From a beta proteobacterium L13 (GTDB lineage: Bacteria; Pseudomonadota; Gammaproteobacteria; Burkholderiales; Chromobacteriaceae): a DNA stretch of 64,000 bases. The DNA is taken from positions 62,001 to 126,000 of the forward strand of contig AMYZ01000006.1 in NCBI GenBank assembly GCA_000335715.1, read 5' to 3'. Below are positions 53,704 through 62,334 of this stretch, in pieces. Each line of letters starts with the position of its first letter. Positions within the stretch are counted from its first letter, which is position 1. Both the position numbers and the translations under genes were made by a program. The notes below the pieces were generated by a model, which was given only the letters and a program-made list of their open reading frames with translations, did no database searches and had not been told where the DNA came from.

Positions 53704-54138
53704 CTAGTCTGCACGGAAGCTGTCGTGGCAGGTTTTACAGGTTTTCATCACGGCGCCGAATTGCGGCTTGACGTCGTCCAGTGTCTTGGCAGCGGCTGCA
53801 GTCTGTTTCAGCTTGGCAACTTCAGCTTTGTGGCTGTCAACGGCAGCTTTGAACTCAGCAGGCTTGGACCAGATTTCAGCCTTGGCGTCGGTTTTGCCTT
53901 TGTCGCTGCCCGGTGTGAAGTACTGCCATGGTTGCTGCGCAAGTTCATCCAGGTGGGCTGCCATCTTGGCAAACTCATCCTTGTTGAACGGGCTTTCACC
54001 TTTGACGACTTTGGACATCGGGCCGACGGTTTTCTTGTATTGCTCAAATACATCTTTGCGGGCCTTGATCGGGTCGGCCGCCAGTGCTGGGGTCAGGATG
54101 GCGCAGGACAGCAAAGCCAGAAGCAGTTTTTTCATCAT
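53704..54138 (-). CDS. Cytochrome c' family protein, second copy
   Basis: 144 residues with signal peptide (LLLALLSCAILTPALAAD, cleavage near residue 21) and CKTCH at about 134-138. It shares the GESPFNKDEFAKMAAHLDEL helix with the plus-strand copy and the same spacing, so the pair look like diverged paralogues. Periplasmic, haem-binding. It is transcribed away from zur and separated from it by a 150-base gap that contains the Zur box. Confidence 0.9.
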   Translation of the reverse strand: MMKKLLLALLSCAILTPALAADPIKARKDVFEQYKKTVGPMSKVVKGESPFNKDEFAKMAAHLDELAQQPWQYFTPGSDKGKTDAKAEIWSKPAEFKAAVDSHKAEVAKLKQTAAAAKTLDDVKPQFGAVMKTCKTCHDSFRAD

Positions 54139-54237
54139 TCACCTCGCGGTTACACGTTAACAAGCCAATTTCAGCGAAGCATAGCACAGCATGCTCCTGT
54201 TCTGGCTTAAGCAGATATTAAGCCTTGTTAACGAGCT

Positions 54238-54252
54238 TGTTATAAAGTAACA
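54238..54252. promoter_or_regulatory. Candidate Zur box
   Basis: TGTTATAAAGTAACA is a palindrome (TGTTA-N5-TAACA) that matches the core of proteobacterial Zur boxes. It lies 36 bases before the zur ATG and should repress the zinc operon when zinc is plentiful. Confidence 0.7.
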
Positions 54253-54287
54253 TTTGAGAACTCCTTTTGTTTGGATGCCTACATTTT

Positions 54288-54722
54288 ATGGAAATCGCCT
54301 GTTTTATCGAGGCGGCTGACCGCCACTGCCAGCAGCAGGGCGTCAAGCTGACTGCGTTGCGTCGCCAGGTGCTGGAGCTGGTATTGAGCTACCCGGGGGT
54401 AGTCAAGGCTTACCAGGTGCTGGCGGATCTGCAAAAGCAACGTGGTATTGCCGCGCCGCCAACCGTGTACCGGGCGCTGGATTTCCTGGTGGCAGCCGGC
54501 TTGCTGCACAAGGTAGATGCCTTGAATGGTTACATCGTGTGCCATCACGTGGGCTGTAGTCACGAGGGTTTGATTCTGGTGTGCGGTGATTGTGGTCGCG
54601 TAGAGGAGCTGGATGCGACGCCGGTGCTGGATGTGCTTCGCCAGCAGGCAGGTGCTGCAGGTTTTGCCATCAGCCAGCAAAACCTGATGCTGACAGGGCG
54701 TTGCAAGGAGTGCGCAGTATGA
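54288..54722 (+). CDS. zur: Zinc uptake regulator (Fur family)
   Basis: 144 residues from the ATG at 54288. Winged HTH (KLTALRRQVLELVLSYPGVVKAYQVLADLQ...APPTVYRALDFLVAAGLLHKV) and a metal/dimerisation domain with HHVGCSHEG, CGDCGRVEE and the C-terminal CKECAV pair for the structural zinc. The context (zinc GTPase, znuCBA, Zur box) identifies it as Zur rather than Fur. The next gene overlaps its stop (ATGA). Confidence 0.93.
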   Translation: MEIACFIEAADRHCQQQGVKLTALRRQVLELVLSYPGVVKAYQVLADLQKQRGIAAPPTVYRALDFLVAAGLLHKVDALNGYIVCHHVGCSHEGLILVCGDCGRVEELDATPVLDVLRQQAGAAGFAISQQNLMLTGRCKECAV

Positions 54723-55645
54723 AAAAGACATTGGTGAATGTGCTGACCGGCTTTTTGGGCGTGGGCAAGACGACTGCTTTGCGCCACATGATTGCCCACC
54801 GTCCGGCCAACGAAAAATGGGCCATCATTGTTAACGAGTTTGGCGAGATCGGTATCGATGGCGCTGTGCTGGATAACGGTGAGTTGCCGGTGGCCGAGAT
54901 CGCCGGTGGCTGCCTGTGCTGCGTAGCGGGCCCGCAGATGACGGTAACCGTGGCCAACCTGGTGCGCCGCGAGCGGCCCGACCGGCTGATCATCGAGGCC
55001 AGTGGCCTGGCGCATGCTGCCGGCCTGATTGACGAGTTGCGTGCCGAGCCCTTGGGTAATGCGCTGGAGGTAGGGGCGGTGATGACCCTGGTAGACCCGC
55101 GCCAGTTTGCCAATAACGATTATTTCCGCCAGCCGTTGTACCGCGACCAGGTGATGATTGCCGATGTGCTGCTGGCAACCAAGGCTGACCTGTGCGATGC
55201 CGATACGCTGGAAGCGTACCGTCAGAAAGCGGCGGGTTTGTTCCCGCCCAAGTCCCTTGTTGCCGAGATTCATGAAGGTGCGGCCAACCCTGCCTGGCTG
55301 GATGCGGCTGTACAGCCCAAATCACGCTACCGCCCGGCAGTGAAGAGCGAGGATCAGGCAGGCTGGCAGTCGCAAGGCTGGACCATGTCACCGGATACCG
55401 AGTTTTCCGGCGAGGCTCTGACCGCCTTCTTTGATGCATTGCCTGATATGGCACCGGGTCTGGTGCGTGCCAAAGGGGTATTCCGCGTGCTGGATACCTG
55501 GCTGTGGCTGAACTGGACGGAAGGGCGCTGGGCGGCCAACCAGGTGGCCTGGCGTCGAGATAACCGCTTTGAGCTGATTGCCGGCCAGATTGATGTGGCC
55601 CGCGTCGAGGCGGCGCTGCAGGCCTGTGTTTTACCAAAACAATAA
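54719..55645 (+). CDS. COG0523 (CobW/ZigA-like) GTPase, zinc chaperone type
   Basis: 308 residues from the ATG at 54719, overlapping zur by four bases, with AAGGAG upstream. G1 is GFLGVGKTTAL, the Zn-binding switch is GGCLCC (about 60), and the NEFGEIGID and ATKADLCD motifs are present; the CobW C-terminal domain follows. ZigA/YeiR/ZagA-type proteins hand zinc to metalloproteins during limitation. Being in the Zur operon supports a zinc role rather than cobalt or nitrile hydratase metallation. Confidence 0.9.
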   Translation: MKKTLVNVLTGFLGVGKTTALRHMIAHRPANEKWAIIVNEFGEIGIDGAVLDNGELPVAEIAGGCLCCVAGPQMTVTVANLVRRERPDRLIIEASGLAHAAGLIDELRAEPLGNALEVGAVMTLVDPRQFANNDYFRQPLYRDQVMIADVLLATKADLCDADTLEAYRQKAAGLFPPKSLVAEIHEGAANPAWLDAAVQPKSRYRPAVKSEDQAGWQSQGWTMSPDTEFSGEALTAFFDALPDMAPGLVRAKGVFRVLDTWLWLNWTEGRWAANQVAWRRDNRFELIAGQIDVARVEAALQACVLPKQ

Positions 55646-55657
55646 AGAACGTATTGC

Positions 55658-55846
55658 ATGCCCCATCAACATAGTCATACCCACCATGCCCACTCGCACC
55701 CTCATCCGCATGGTGCCGGGGAGGAAAACCATTTGCCGCGCTGGCGTTTGCTGGCCATGTCTGCGTGGCAGCGCCTGCTGCTGGCCGCGGTGCCGCTATG
55801 CCTGCTTTGGTTACTGGTTATCTGGGCGCTAGGAGGGGTGGCATGA
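55658..55846 (+). CDS. Small His-rich single-pass membrane protein in the zinc operon
   Basis: 62 residues. The first 20 hold ten histidines in a HxH-type pattern (HQHSHTHHAHSHPHPHG), followed by a basic segment and one membrane helix (about 39-60). It overlaps znuC by four bases (ATGA) and lies 12 bases after the GTPase gene, so it belongs to the operon. The ribosome site is weak. A metal-binding accessory of the Znu transporter is a plausible guess; I do not recognise a family. Confidence 0.7.
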   Translation: MPHQHSHTHHAHSHPHPHGAGEENHLPRWRLLAMSAWQRLLLAAVPLCLLWLLVIWALGGVA

Positions 55847-56583
55847 TAGCGCTGGATAATCTGACGGTTTCCTACCAGCGCCATCCCGCTGTTCACCACG
55901 TAAGCGGCCGTTTTGCCGCGGCGACGGCTACGGCTATCTTCGGGCCGAATGGTGCCGGCAAAAGCACGCTGCTGAAAACCATTATGGGGGCGCTGAAGCC
56001 CGATAGCGGCCAGGTGACATTCAACGGCATTAGCCGGCGAGACCTGGCCTACTTGCCGCAGCAGTCCGAGATCGATCGCTCGCTACCGGTATCGGTCATT
56101 GACCTGGTCAGCAGTGGGCACTGGCGCCAGAGTGGCTTGTTTGGCCAGGTTGGCCGCCATCATGACGAGGCAAGCTGGGATGCGCTGGTATCCGTTGGCC
56201 TGGAGGACTTTGCTACACGGCCGGTGTCTGCCTTGTCTAGCGGGCAATTCCAGCGTGTGCTGTTTGCCCGCATTCTGGTGCAGGATGCACAGCTGATCAT
56301 GCTGGACGAACCATTCAATGCGGTGGATGCCCGCACCACGCAAGACTTGCTGCAGCTGGTGGCGCGTTGGCAGCAGGAAGGGCGCACGGTGATAGCCGTG
56401 CTGCACGATATTGCCCAGGTGCGCAGCCACTTTCCCCAGACATTGCTGATGGCGCGTGAGGTCATCGCCTGGGGCGATACCGCCAGTGTGCTCACAGAAG
56501 ATCGCCTGCGTCAGGCCAGTGAAACCGCGGCGCACTGGCTGGCCAGAGCACCACTATGCCAGGTAGACGGGGAGGGCGCGTGA
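55843..56583 (+). CDS. znuC: Zinc ABC transporter ATP-binding protein
   Basis: 246 residues from the ATG at 55843, with AGGAGG upstream. Walker A GPNGAGKST, Q-loop LPQQSEID, signature LSSGQFQR, Walker B LIMLDEP and a switch His in VLHDI are in order. The ATPase drives the ZnuABC importer. The preceding small His-rich gene and following znuB overlap it, so translation is coupled. Confidence 0.93.
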   Translation: MIALDNLTVSYQRHPAVHHVSGRFAAATATAIFGPNGAGKSTLLKTIMGALKPDSGQVTFNGISRRDLAYLPQQSEIDRSLPVSVIDLVSSGHWRQSGLFGQVGRHHDEASWDALVSVGLEDFATRPVSALSSGQFQRVLFARILVQDAQLIMLDEPFNAVDARTTQDLLQLVARWQQEGRTVIAVLHDIAQVRSHFPQTLLMAREVIAWGDTASVLTEDRLRQASETAAHWLARAPLCQVDGEGA

Positions 56584-57458
56584 TGGGCTGGATACAAGAC
56601 ATGCTGATTTCGCCTTTTGCCGATTTTGCCTTTATGCGCCGTGCGCTGGTGGGGTGCCTGGCGCTGGCGCTGGGCAGTGCGCCGGTAGGGCTGTTTCTGG
56701 TGATGCGCCGCATGAGCCTGATGGGCGATGCCATGAGTCACGCCGTGTTGCCAGGGGCAGCGGTGGCTTACTTGCTGGCCGGGCTCAGCCTGCCAGCCAT
56801 GAGCCTGGGCGGTTTCGTGGCGGGTGTGCTGGTGGCGGTGCTGGCTGGCTTGGCCACGCGCTATACCGAGGTAAAAGAAGACGCCAGCTTTGCGGCGTTC
56901 TATTTGCTGTCGCTGTCCTTGGGTGTGCTGCTGGTATCGAAATCCGGCAGTAATGTCGACCTGATGCACCTGCTGTTCGGCTCTGTGCTGGCGGTAGATG
57001 ATGCCGCCCTGTTGCTGGTGGCCGGGGTGGCTACTTTCACCTTGCTGGTGTTGGCCGTTATTTATCGGCCGCTGCTGCTGGAGAGCCTGGACCCGGTGTT
57101 CATGCGGGCAATTGGTGCTCGCGGTGGTGTCTGGCACATGCTGTTCCTGCTGCTGGTGGTGCTGAACCTGGTGGCTGGCTTTCAGGCGCTGGGTACGCTG
57201 ATGTCGGTGGGGCTGATGATGCTGCCCGCCATTGCCTCGCGGCTATGGGCGGCCTCTGTCGGCGGCATGTTGCTGACTTCGTTTGCCATTGCCGCCTTGT
57301 CTGGCGTGGGCGGCTTGCTGCTGTCGTATCACTACGAGCTGCCATCGGGGCCGGCCATCATTCTGCTGGCTGGGCTGGTCTACCTGCTATCGCTTTTGTT
57401 TGCACCCCAGGGTGGTTTGCTGCCACGGCTGGTGCGTGCCCGTCATTTCACCAATTAG
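56583..57458 (+). CDS. znuB: Zinc ABC transporter permease
   Basis: 291 residues from the ATG at 56583, overlapping znuC by one base. About seven to eight membrane helices; ALGSAPVGLFLVMRRMSLMGDAMSHAVLPGAAVAYL is the classic N-terminal ZnuB/MntB pattern. It forms the inner membrane channel for zinc. Confidence 0.93.
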   Translation: MGWIQDMLISPFADFAFMRRALVGCLALALGSAPVGLFLVMRRMSLMGDAMSHAVLPGAAVAYLLAGLSLPAMSLGGFVAGVLVAVLAGLATRYTEVKEDASFAAFYLLSLSLGVLLVSKSGSNVDLMHLLFGSVLAVDDAALLLVAGVATFTLLVLAVIYRPLLLESLDPVFMRAIGARGGVWHMLFLLLVVLNLVAGFQALGTLMSVGLMMLPAIASRLWAASVGGMLLTSFAIAALSGVGGLLLSYHYELPSGPAIILLAGLVYLLSLLFAPQGGLLPRLVRARHFTN

Positions 57459-57466
57459 GAAGAGTC

Positions 57467-58369
57467 ATGCGTAAACTATTTGCCATCACCCTGGCGATGA
57501 CCCCCTTGCTGGCGTGCGCCAAACTGCCCGTCGTTGCTAGTTTCAGTATCGTTGCCGATGTGGCGCGCGAGGTGGGTGGCGAGCGGGTGGATGTGGTGTC
57601 GCTGGTAGCGCCCGATCAGGATGCGCACGTGTTTCAGCCATCGCCTGCCGATGTGCGCAAGTTGGCCGCAGCCAAAGTCTTTGTCGTCAATGGCCTGGGC
57701 TTTGAAGGCTGGATGGCGCGCCTGAGCAAGTCTGCAGCCTTCAAGGGGCTCACCGTGACTGCTGCGGCCAAGGTAAAGCCGCTGACGATGGTGGAGCACG
57801 ATGAGCATGACGACCATCATGGCCATGATCACGGCCACGACCATGGCAAGCAAGACCCGCACGCCTGGCATAACCCGCAGAACGTCGCACTGTATGCCGA
57901 GGCACTGGCCGCCGGTTTTGCCAAGGCCGACCCTGAAGGGGCCGCTTACTATCGCCAGCGCGCGCAGGCTTACAAGGCGCAGCTGCTGGAGCTGGATGGC
58001 TGGGCGGCAAAGAGCTTTGCTGCCATCCCGGCCGAGCGCCGCAAGGTGCTTACCTCGCATGATGCCTTTGCCTATCTGGCCGCGCGCTACAAGCTGCGCT
58101 TTATGGCACCGCAAGGCGTGAGTACCGATGCGGAGGCGTCGGCCAAAGGCGTGGCCGCCCTGATTCGCCAGGTGCGCAAGGAGAAGGTGAGTGCCGTCTT
58201 CTTTGAAAACATGGCGGACCGGCGCTTGCTGGATCAGCTCAGCCGTGAGGCGGGCGTGAAGGTGGGTGGCAAGCTGTATTCTGATGCGCTATCAGCAGCC
58301 CCTGAAGCGGCTACCTATATGCAGCTGTTCAAGACCAACGTCGGTGCCTTGGTTGCGGCTATGAAATAA
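57467..58369 (+). CDS. znuA: Zinc ABC transporter periplasmic binding protein
   Basis: 300 residues from the ATG at 57467 (AGGAAGAG upstream). A signal peptide (about 1-20, LLACAK) precedes the helical-backbone binding domain; VASFSIVADVAREVGG, the His-rich charged loop (about residues 107-125, rich in HDH) and DPHAWHNPQN are typical of ZnuA. It captures zinc in the periplasm. Last gene of the zur operon; its stop overlaps the convergent SafE-like gene by 11 bases. The dispersed word occurs at 57661. Confidence 0.93.
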   Translation: MRKLFAITLAMTPLLACAKLPVVASFSIVADVAREVGGERVDVVSLVAPDQDAHVFQPSPADVRKLAAAKVFVVNGLGFEGWMARLSKSAAFKGLTVTAAAKVKPLTMVEHDEHDDHHGHDHGHDHGKQDPHAWHNPQNVALYAEALAAGFAKADPEGAAYYRQRAQAYKAQLLELDGWAAKSFAAIPAERRKVLTSHDAFAYLAARYKLRFMAPQGVSTDAEASAKGVAALIRQVRKEKVSAVFFENMADRRLLDQLSREAGVKVGGKLYSDALSAAPEAATYMQLFKTNVGALVAAMK

Positions 58370-59021
58370 TCAGGTTGGCCAAGTGCCATAACCCGATCGC
58401 ACAGACGGCCAGCCCGGCAAACAGCCGGACTGGCCGTTTTTGTTTGAGCTGTTGCAGTTTTGCCGCGAAGGTGCCCATCAGTAGCAGATTGGGCAGCGTG
58501 CCCAAGCCAAAGCTCAGCATGGCCAAAGCCCCGCCGCTGGCCGATTGCGTCGCCAGTGCCGCCAGGCTGGCGGTGTAGACCAAGCCGCAGGGTACCCAGC
58601 CCCAAATCGCGCCTACCACTAGGCTATGCAGCGGGTGGCGTACCGGCAGGAAGCGCCGTGCCAGCGGCTGCAAATACTGCCACAGAGGCGCGCCTAGCCT
58701 TTCTATGCGGCCAACCATGGCCGAAAAGCCTGCCAGGTACAGGCCAAGCAAGATCAGCAGAATATTGGCCAAGGCAAACAGGCCGACCTGCAGTGGACGG
58801 TAGCTGGCTTGTGCCATGCCCCATCCGCTCAGCCCGCCAAGCAGCGCGCCCATCAGTGTATAGCTGGCAAGCCGCCCAAGGTTGTACCCCATAAGCAGCA
58901 GTGGTTTCTGGCCGGTACCGGTAACGGATATGGCGGTGACAATGCCGCCGCACATGCCCAGGCAATGCACGCCGCCCAGCAGGCCGGTAAGAAAGAGAGA
59001 AAGCAGGCTGATTTCCAGCAT
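58359..59021 (-). CDS. Sulfite exporter TauE/SafE-like (DsbD-type) membrane protein
   Basis: 220 residues with six membrane helices. GGVHCLGMCGGIVTA (Cys-Gly-x-Cys in helix 1) and WGWVPCGLVYTA are the conserved paired helices of the COG2836 group often found beside cytochrome cbb3 assembly and copper/zinc genes. Function unknown; a metal or thiol transport role is suggested by context. It converges on znuA. Confidence 0.8.
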   Translation of the reverse strand: MLEISLLSLFLTGLLGGVHCLGMCGGIVTAISVTGTGQKPLLLMGYNLGRLASYTLMGALLGGLSGWGMAQASYRPLQVGLFALANILLILLGLYLAGFSAMVGRIERLGAPLWQYLQPLARRFLPVRHPLHSLVVGAIWGWVPCGLVYTASLAALATQSASGGALAMLSFGLGTLPNLLLMGTFAAKLQQLKQKRPVRLFAGLAVCAIGLWHLANLIIS

Positions 59022-59318
59022 TTTGGTGAAAACAGTTCTAAAACTAAAGGAAGATTGTAGCAGTGATATTAATAAAAACTGCTATTTTTTTGACCAAATA
59101 CGACTATGGTTTATTTCAAGTGAATATTAATGACATTGATGTCATCTCGTTGGAAATACTTGAAAAATCATGGTGATAGTCCATTTTTAGTACTAGAAAA
59201 TATCGACATTTCGTCACAAAATGGTCGCCTTTCCGTGAGTGGGGTGGTTTCAATGTCTAGACGTACAGGCACGGTAGAAAAGTCGAATAGCCGTGTAGCA
59301 CAGGTGGGGAGGTAACGT
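59022..59318. other. AT-rich divergent promoter region
   Basis: 297 bases between the SafE-like and enoyl-CoA hydratase genes, lower in GC than its surroundings. A dyad ATGACA-TTGA-TGTCAT (59130-59145) is a possible operator. A 61-residue frame (59130-59315) starts inside that dyad, has no ribosome site, and ends over the hydratase ribosome site, so it is probably not a gene. Confidence 0.5.
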
Positions 59319-60095
59319 ATGAGCAAGTCTATTGTGGTTGAACGATTGGGTCAGTCGGCCATTGTTACCATCAGCAACCCACCAGCCAATGCCTGGACGC
59401 TGGAGTCGTTGAAGGCACTTACCTTGGCAATGGAGGTGCTGGATGCCGACGCTCAGGTACGCAGTGTCGTCCTGACGGGTGCTGGTGAACGCTTTTTCTC
59501 TGCGGGTGCGGACTTGACGCAGTTTGCCAACTCGGACCGGGATGCGGCCGCCCGTGTCATCGACGCTTTTGCTGCCGCTTTCAATAGTGTGCGACAGTTT
59601 CGCGGTGTCACCGTTGCTGCCGTGAATGGTTTTGCCGTGGGTGGAGGCCTGGAGTGCGCGCTGGCGTGTGATTACATCGTGATCGAGCGTGGCGCCAAGC
59701 TGGGCTTGCCTGAGGCTTCGGTAGGCCTGATTCCGGGAGCGGGGGGGACGAAGGCGCTGACCGAACGTGTAGGCGTGCCTTGGGCCAAGCGCATCATTCT
59801 GGGTGGCGAGCTGGTGGATGCTGATACGGCTCTGAAAATTGGCTTGGCTGAAGAGGTGGTTGACGCAGGTCTGGCAAAAATCGTGGCGATCAGTCTGGCC
59901 GGCAAGGTGGCCAACCAGTCGCGCAGTGCGGTGCTGGCGGCGCGCCGCCTGATCGAGGTAAGCGCACAAAATACGCTGGAGAGGCAGCTTCTGCTGGAAA
60001 AGGCTGCATTTCTGGAGCTGATTGGCGGCGATGAGCAGCGTGAAGGTGTCGCAGCGTTTCTCGAGAAGCGCCCGCCTTCCTGGCAAGACGATTAA
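59319..60095 (+). CDS. Enoyl-CoA hydratase/isomerase family protein
   Basis: 258 residues of the crotonase fold. SAGADLTQF (oxyanion hole), VAAVNGFAVGGGLECALACDYIV and LGLPEASVGLIPGAGGT place the two conserved glutamates as in enoyl-CoA hydratase. It probably hydrates trans-2-enoyl-CoA in fatty acid or amino acid breakdown; isomerase activity is possible. GGGGAGG lies upstream of the ATG at 59319. A terminator follows. Confidence 0.88.
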   Translation: MSKSIVVERLGQSAIVTISNPPANAWTLESLKALTLAMEVLDADAQVRSVVLTGAGERFFSAGADLTQFANSDRDAAARVIDAFAAAFNSVRQFRGVTVAAVNGFAVGGGLECALACDYIVIERGAKLGLPEASVGLIPGAGGTKALTERVGVPWAKRIILGGELVDADTALKIGLAEEVVDAGLAKIVAISLAGKVANQSRSAVLAARRLIEVSAQNTLERQLLLEKAAFLELIGGDEQREGVAAFLEKRPPSWQDD

Positions 60096-60110
60096 GCATG
60101 GTCAGATGGT

Positions 60111-60140
60111 AAAAAAGCCAGCGGAAACGCTGGCTTTTTT
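60111..60140. terminator. Terminator between the enoyl-CoA hydratase and parvulin genes
   Basis: AAAAAAGCCAGCG and CGCTGGCTTTTTT pair around GAAA. Symmetrical, serving both convergent genes. Confidence 0.92.
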
Positions 60141-60179
60141 ATTATGCAGAGCCGGCATGGCGGCTCTGCTGTGTGTTGC

Positions 60180-60962
60180 TTATTGCTGAACCTTGGCCTT
60201 GGCTTTCAGGTCCTTGATCAGCGCTTCGATACGCTGGGACTGAATGCGTTGTTCCAGTTGCGGGCGCAGTGCATCCACCGGCGGGGCGGCTTCTACTTTC
60301 ACATCATCCAGCTTGATGATGTGAAAGCCAAACTGGGTTTTCACCGGTGTGGCGCTCACTTGGCCTTTGGCCAGCTTGATCATGGCTTCGGAGAACGGAG
60401 CCACGAAAGTAGCAGGCTCATTCCAGCCCAGATCGCCGCCATTCACTTTGCTGCCCGGGTCGATGGACTTCTCTTTGGCCAGCTGGTCAAACGGTTTGCC
60501 TTTTTTCAGAGCGGACAATACTGCCTGGGCTTCGGCTTCGGTTTTTACCAGAATATGGCGGGCGCGGTAGCTTTTCTTCTCCGGAAACTCGGCTTTAACC
60601 TTGTCGTACTCGGCCTTGATCTGGGCGTCAGTAATCGGGTTGGTACGCACATGTTCCTTGATGAAACGGTTTGCCAGTGCCATAGCCTGGGCATTTTCCA
60701 TTTCAGCCTGGAAGTCGGCAGATTTATCCATGCCTTTCTTAACGGCTTCCTGGCGCAAAATTTCGGCAGTGATCAGCTGGTCGGTGATCATCTCTTTCAT
60801 CTGCGGGTTGGCAGGCTGGCCCTGGGCTTCCATCATGCGGGCGATGGCATCGATGCGCTGTTGGCTGATGGCCACGCCGTTGACGGAAGGCGCTGCCATG
60901 GCAGCGGAGCCGGCTAGCAACAGGGTGGCAGCAATCAGGGAATGTTTGAAGCGAGTATTCAT
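60180..60962 (-). CDS. Periplasmic peptidyl-prolyl isomerase, parvulin type (first of two)
   Basis: 260 residues. A signal peptide (LIAATLLLAGSAAMAAP, cleavage near residue 23), an N-terminal SurA-like helical part and a parvulin domain (about 130-235: YRARHILVKTEAEAQAVLSALKKGKPFDQLAKEKSIDPGS...GGDLGW). It helps fold exported or outer-membrane proteins. It lies 18 bases after a paralogue. Confidence 0.9.
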   Translation of the reverse strand: MNTRFKHSLIAATLLLAGSAAMAAPSVNGVAISQQRIDAIARMMEAQGQPANPQMKEMITDQLITAEILRQEAVKKGMDKSADFQAEMENAQAMALANRFIKEHVRTNPITDAQIKAEYDKVKAEFPEKKSYRARHILVKTEAEAQAVLSALKKGKPFDQLAKEKSIDPGSKVNGGDLGWNEPATFVAPFSEAMIKLAKGQVSATPVKTQFGFHIIKLDDVKVEAAPPVDALRPQLEQRIQSQRIEALIKDLKAKAKVQQ

Positions 60963-60980
60963 CGTTCTGTTCCGTTCGGG

Positions 60981-61772
60981 TTATTGGATGTTGGCCTTCT
61001 GGCGCAGCTCGAGGACGGCGTCGCGTACGGCTTTTTCCTGAAGGTCCTGGGCAATGCGCGCCTTGATGCTGTCAAACGGCACTGGCTGTGCATTGCGGAT
61101 GTCTTCTACTTTGAAAATGTGCCAGCCCATTTGCGATTGCAGTGGTTTGGCGCTGATCTGGCCTTTGCCAATGGCTTTCAGGGCTTCGGCCAGAGGCGGC
61201 TCCATGGCTGCCAGATTGCCCCAACCCAGGTCGCCACCACGTTCTTTGCTGGCGGTGTCCAGGGATTGCGCCTTGGCCATCTGGTCGAACTTGGCGCCTT
61301 TCTTCAGTGCGGCGATGGCTTTGTTGGCCGCAGCCTCGTCAGCAAGAATGATCTGGCGTACCTGAACCTCTTTGGCGTCTTTGAACTGGCTGGCGTAACG
61401 GTCGTACTCAGCCTTCACATCGGCGTCGCTTACCGGGCGGTTTTTGCTGGCCGCTTCAAAGAATGCCTGTTGCAGCAGATCGTTGCGGGCCTCATCCAGG
61501 CGGGCAAGAAACTCCGGGTTTTTATCCAGGGTGGCTTTGTTGGCGGCTTGCAGTACCAGTTCGCGGTTGATCAGGCGCTGGCGTACATCTTCGCGCAGGG
61601 CAGGGCTGTCTTGTACCCTGCCGCCATTGGCGTTAATGATCTGGCTGACGGCTTTGTCCAGTACTGTCTGGTCGATGACGGTGCCGTTAACGGTGGCAAT
61701 GGGGGCTGCCATGGCAAGGTTGGCCGCGAAGCAGAGCAGGCTGATGCTCAGTGCTTTATTCAATGTGGTCAT
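60981..61772 (-). CDS. Periplasmic peptidyl-prolyl isomerase, parvulin type (second of two)
   Basis: 263 residues with a signal peptide (SISLLCFAANLAMAAP), a SurA-like N-terminal helical part and a parvulin domain (about 130-240: VRQIILADEAAANKAIAALKKGAKFDQMAKAQSLD...GGDLGWG). In place of the usual HIL at the domain start it has QII, so catalytic activity may be reduced. It starts two bases after the bolA stop and precedes its paralogue in the same operon. Confidence 0.9.
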   Translation of the reverse strand: MTTLNKALSISLLCFAANLAMAAPIATVNGTVIDQTVLDKAVSQIINANGGRVQDSPALREDVRQRLINRELVLQAANKATLDKNPEFLARLDEARNDLLQQAFFEAASKNRPVSDADVKAEYDRYASQFKDAKEVQVRQIILADEAAANKAIAALKKGAKFDQMAKAQSLDTASKERGGDLGWGNLAAMEPPLAEALKAIGKGQISAKPLQSQMGWHIFKVEDIRNAQPVPFDSIKARIAQDLQEKAVRDAVLELRQKANIQ

Positions 61773-61774
61773 GG

Positions 61775-62035
61775 TCAGATTTCTTCTGGGGTAAGGGTGC
61801 GCATGGCAAGGGCGTGGATGCCGTTTTGCATCAAGTCGCCCAGTGCCTGGTAGACCAGTCGTTGGCGTTGCACGCGATTTTTGCCGTTGAAGGCGGCTGA
61901 TACGATCAGCAGATCATAGTGCCCACCCGAGCTGGCGCCGGCGTGACCGGCGTGTGCGGCGCTATCGTCCTGGATATCCAGGTGACTTGGGCTCAAGACG
62001 GCAAGCCGGGCTTGCATGGTGTCAATGATGCTCAT
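61775..62035 (-). CDS. BolA family protein
   Basis: 86 residues with the BolA pattern: [20 protein letters not shown] near the N terminus, [31 protein letters not shown] and a final IHALAMRTL. BolA proteins bind iron-sulfur glutaredoxins and DNA. It overlaps yciI by four bases (ATGA). Confidence 0.92.
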   Translation of the reverse strand: MSIIDTMQARLAVLSPSHLDIQDDSAAHAGHAGASSGGHYDLLIVSAAFNGKNRVQRQRLVYQALGDLMQNGIHALAMRTLTPEEI

Positions 62036-62334
62036 GCAGGCAATACTTTTCGGAAAGGTTTGACGCTAACCGAGGCATAGACGCCTGCCGCCACGTATGG
62101 GTCGGCTTCTGCCCAGCTTTGCGCCGCTTGCAGGCTGGCGAATTCGGCGACGATGAGGCTGCCGCTGAAGCCTGCGGCGCCGGGGTCGTTACTGTCTACG
62201 GCGGGAAAGGGGCCGGCCAGTATCAGCCGGCCTTCTGCCTGAAGTGCTTGCAGGCGCTCCAAGTGGGCAGGCCGAGCCGCCATGCGTTGTGCCAGCGAGT
62301 CGGCAACGTCCTGGCCGGTAATGGCGTACAGCAT
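62032..62334 (-). CDS. yciI: YciI family protein
   Basis: 100 residues from the ATG at 62334 (the A of the yciB stop codon TGA is the A of this ATG). [34 protein letters not shown] and [19 protein letters not shown] mark the small ferredoxin-like YciI fold. Function uncertain. Fully coupled to yciB and bolA. Confidence 0.92.
   Translation of the reverse strand: MLYAITGQDVADSLAQRMAARPAHLERLQALQAEGRLILAGPFPAVDSNDPGAAGFSGSLIVAEFASLQAAQSWAEADPYVAAGVYASVSVKPFRKVLPA

Noticed and set aside
59130-59315. 61-codon plus-strand frame upstream of the enoyl-CoA hydratase gene
   Set aside because: No ribosome site, starts inside a dyad, AT-rich, and ends over the hydratase ribosome site.
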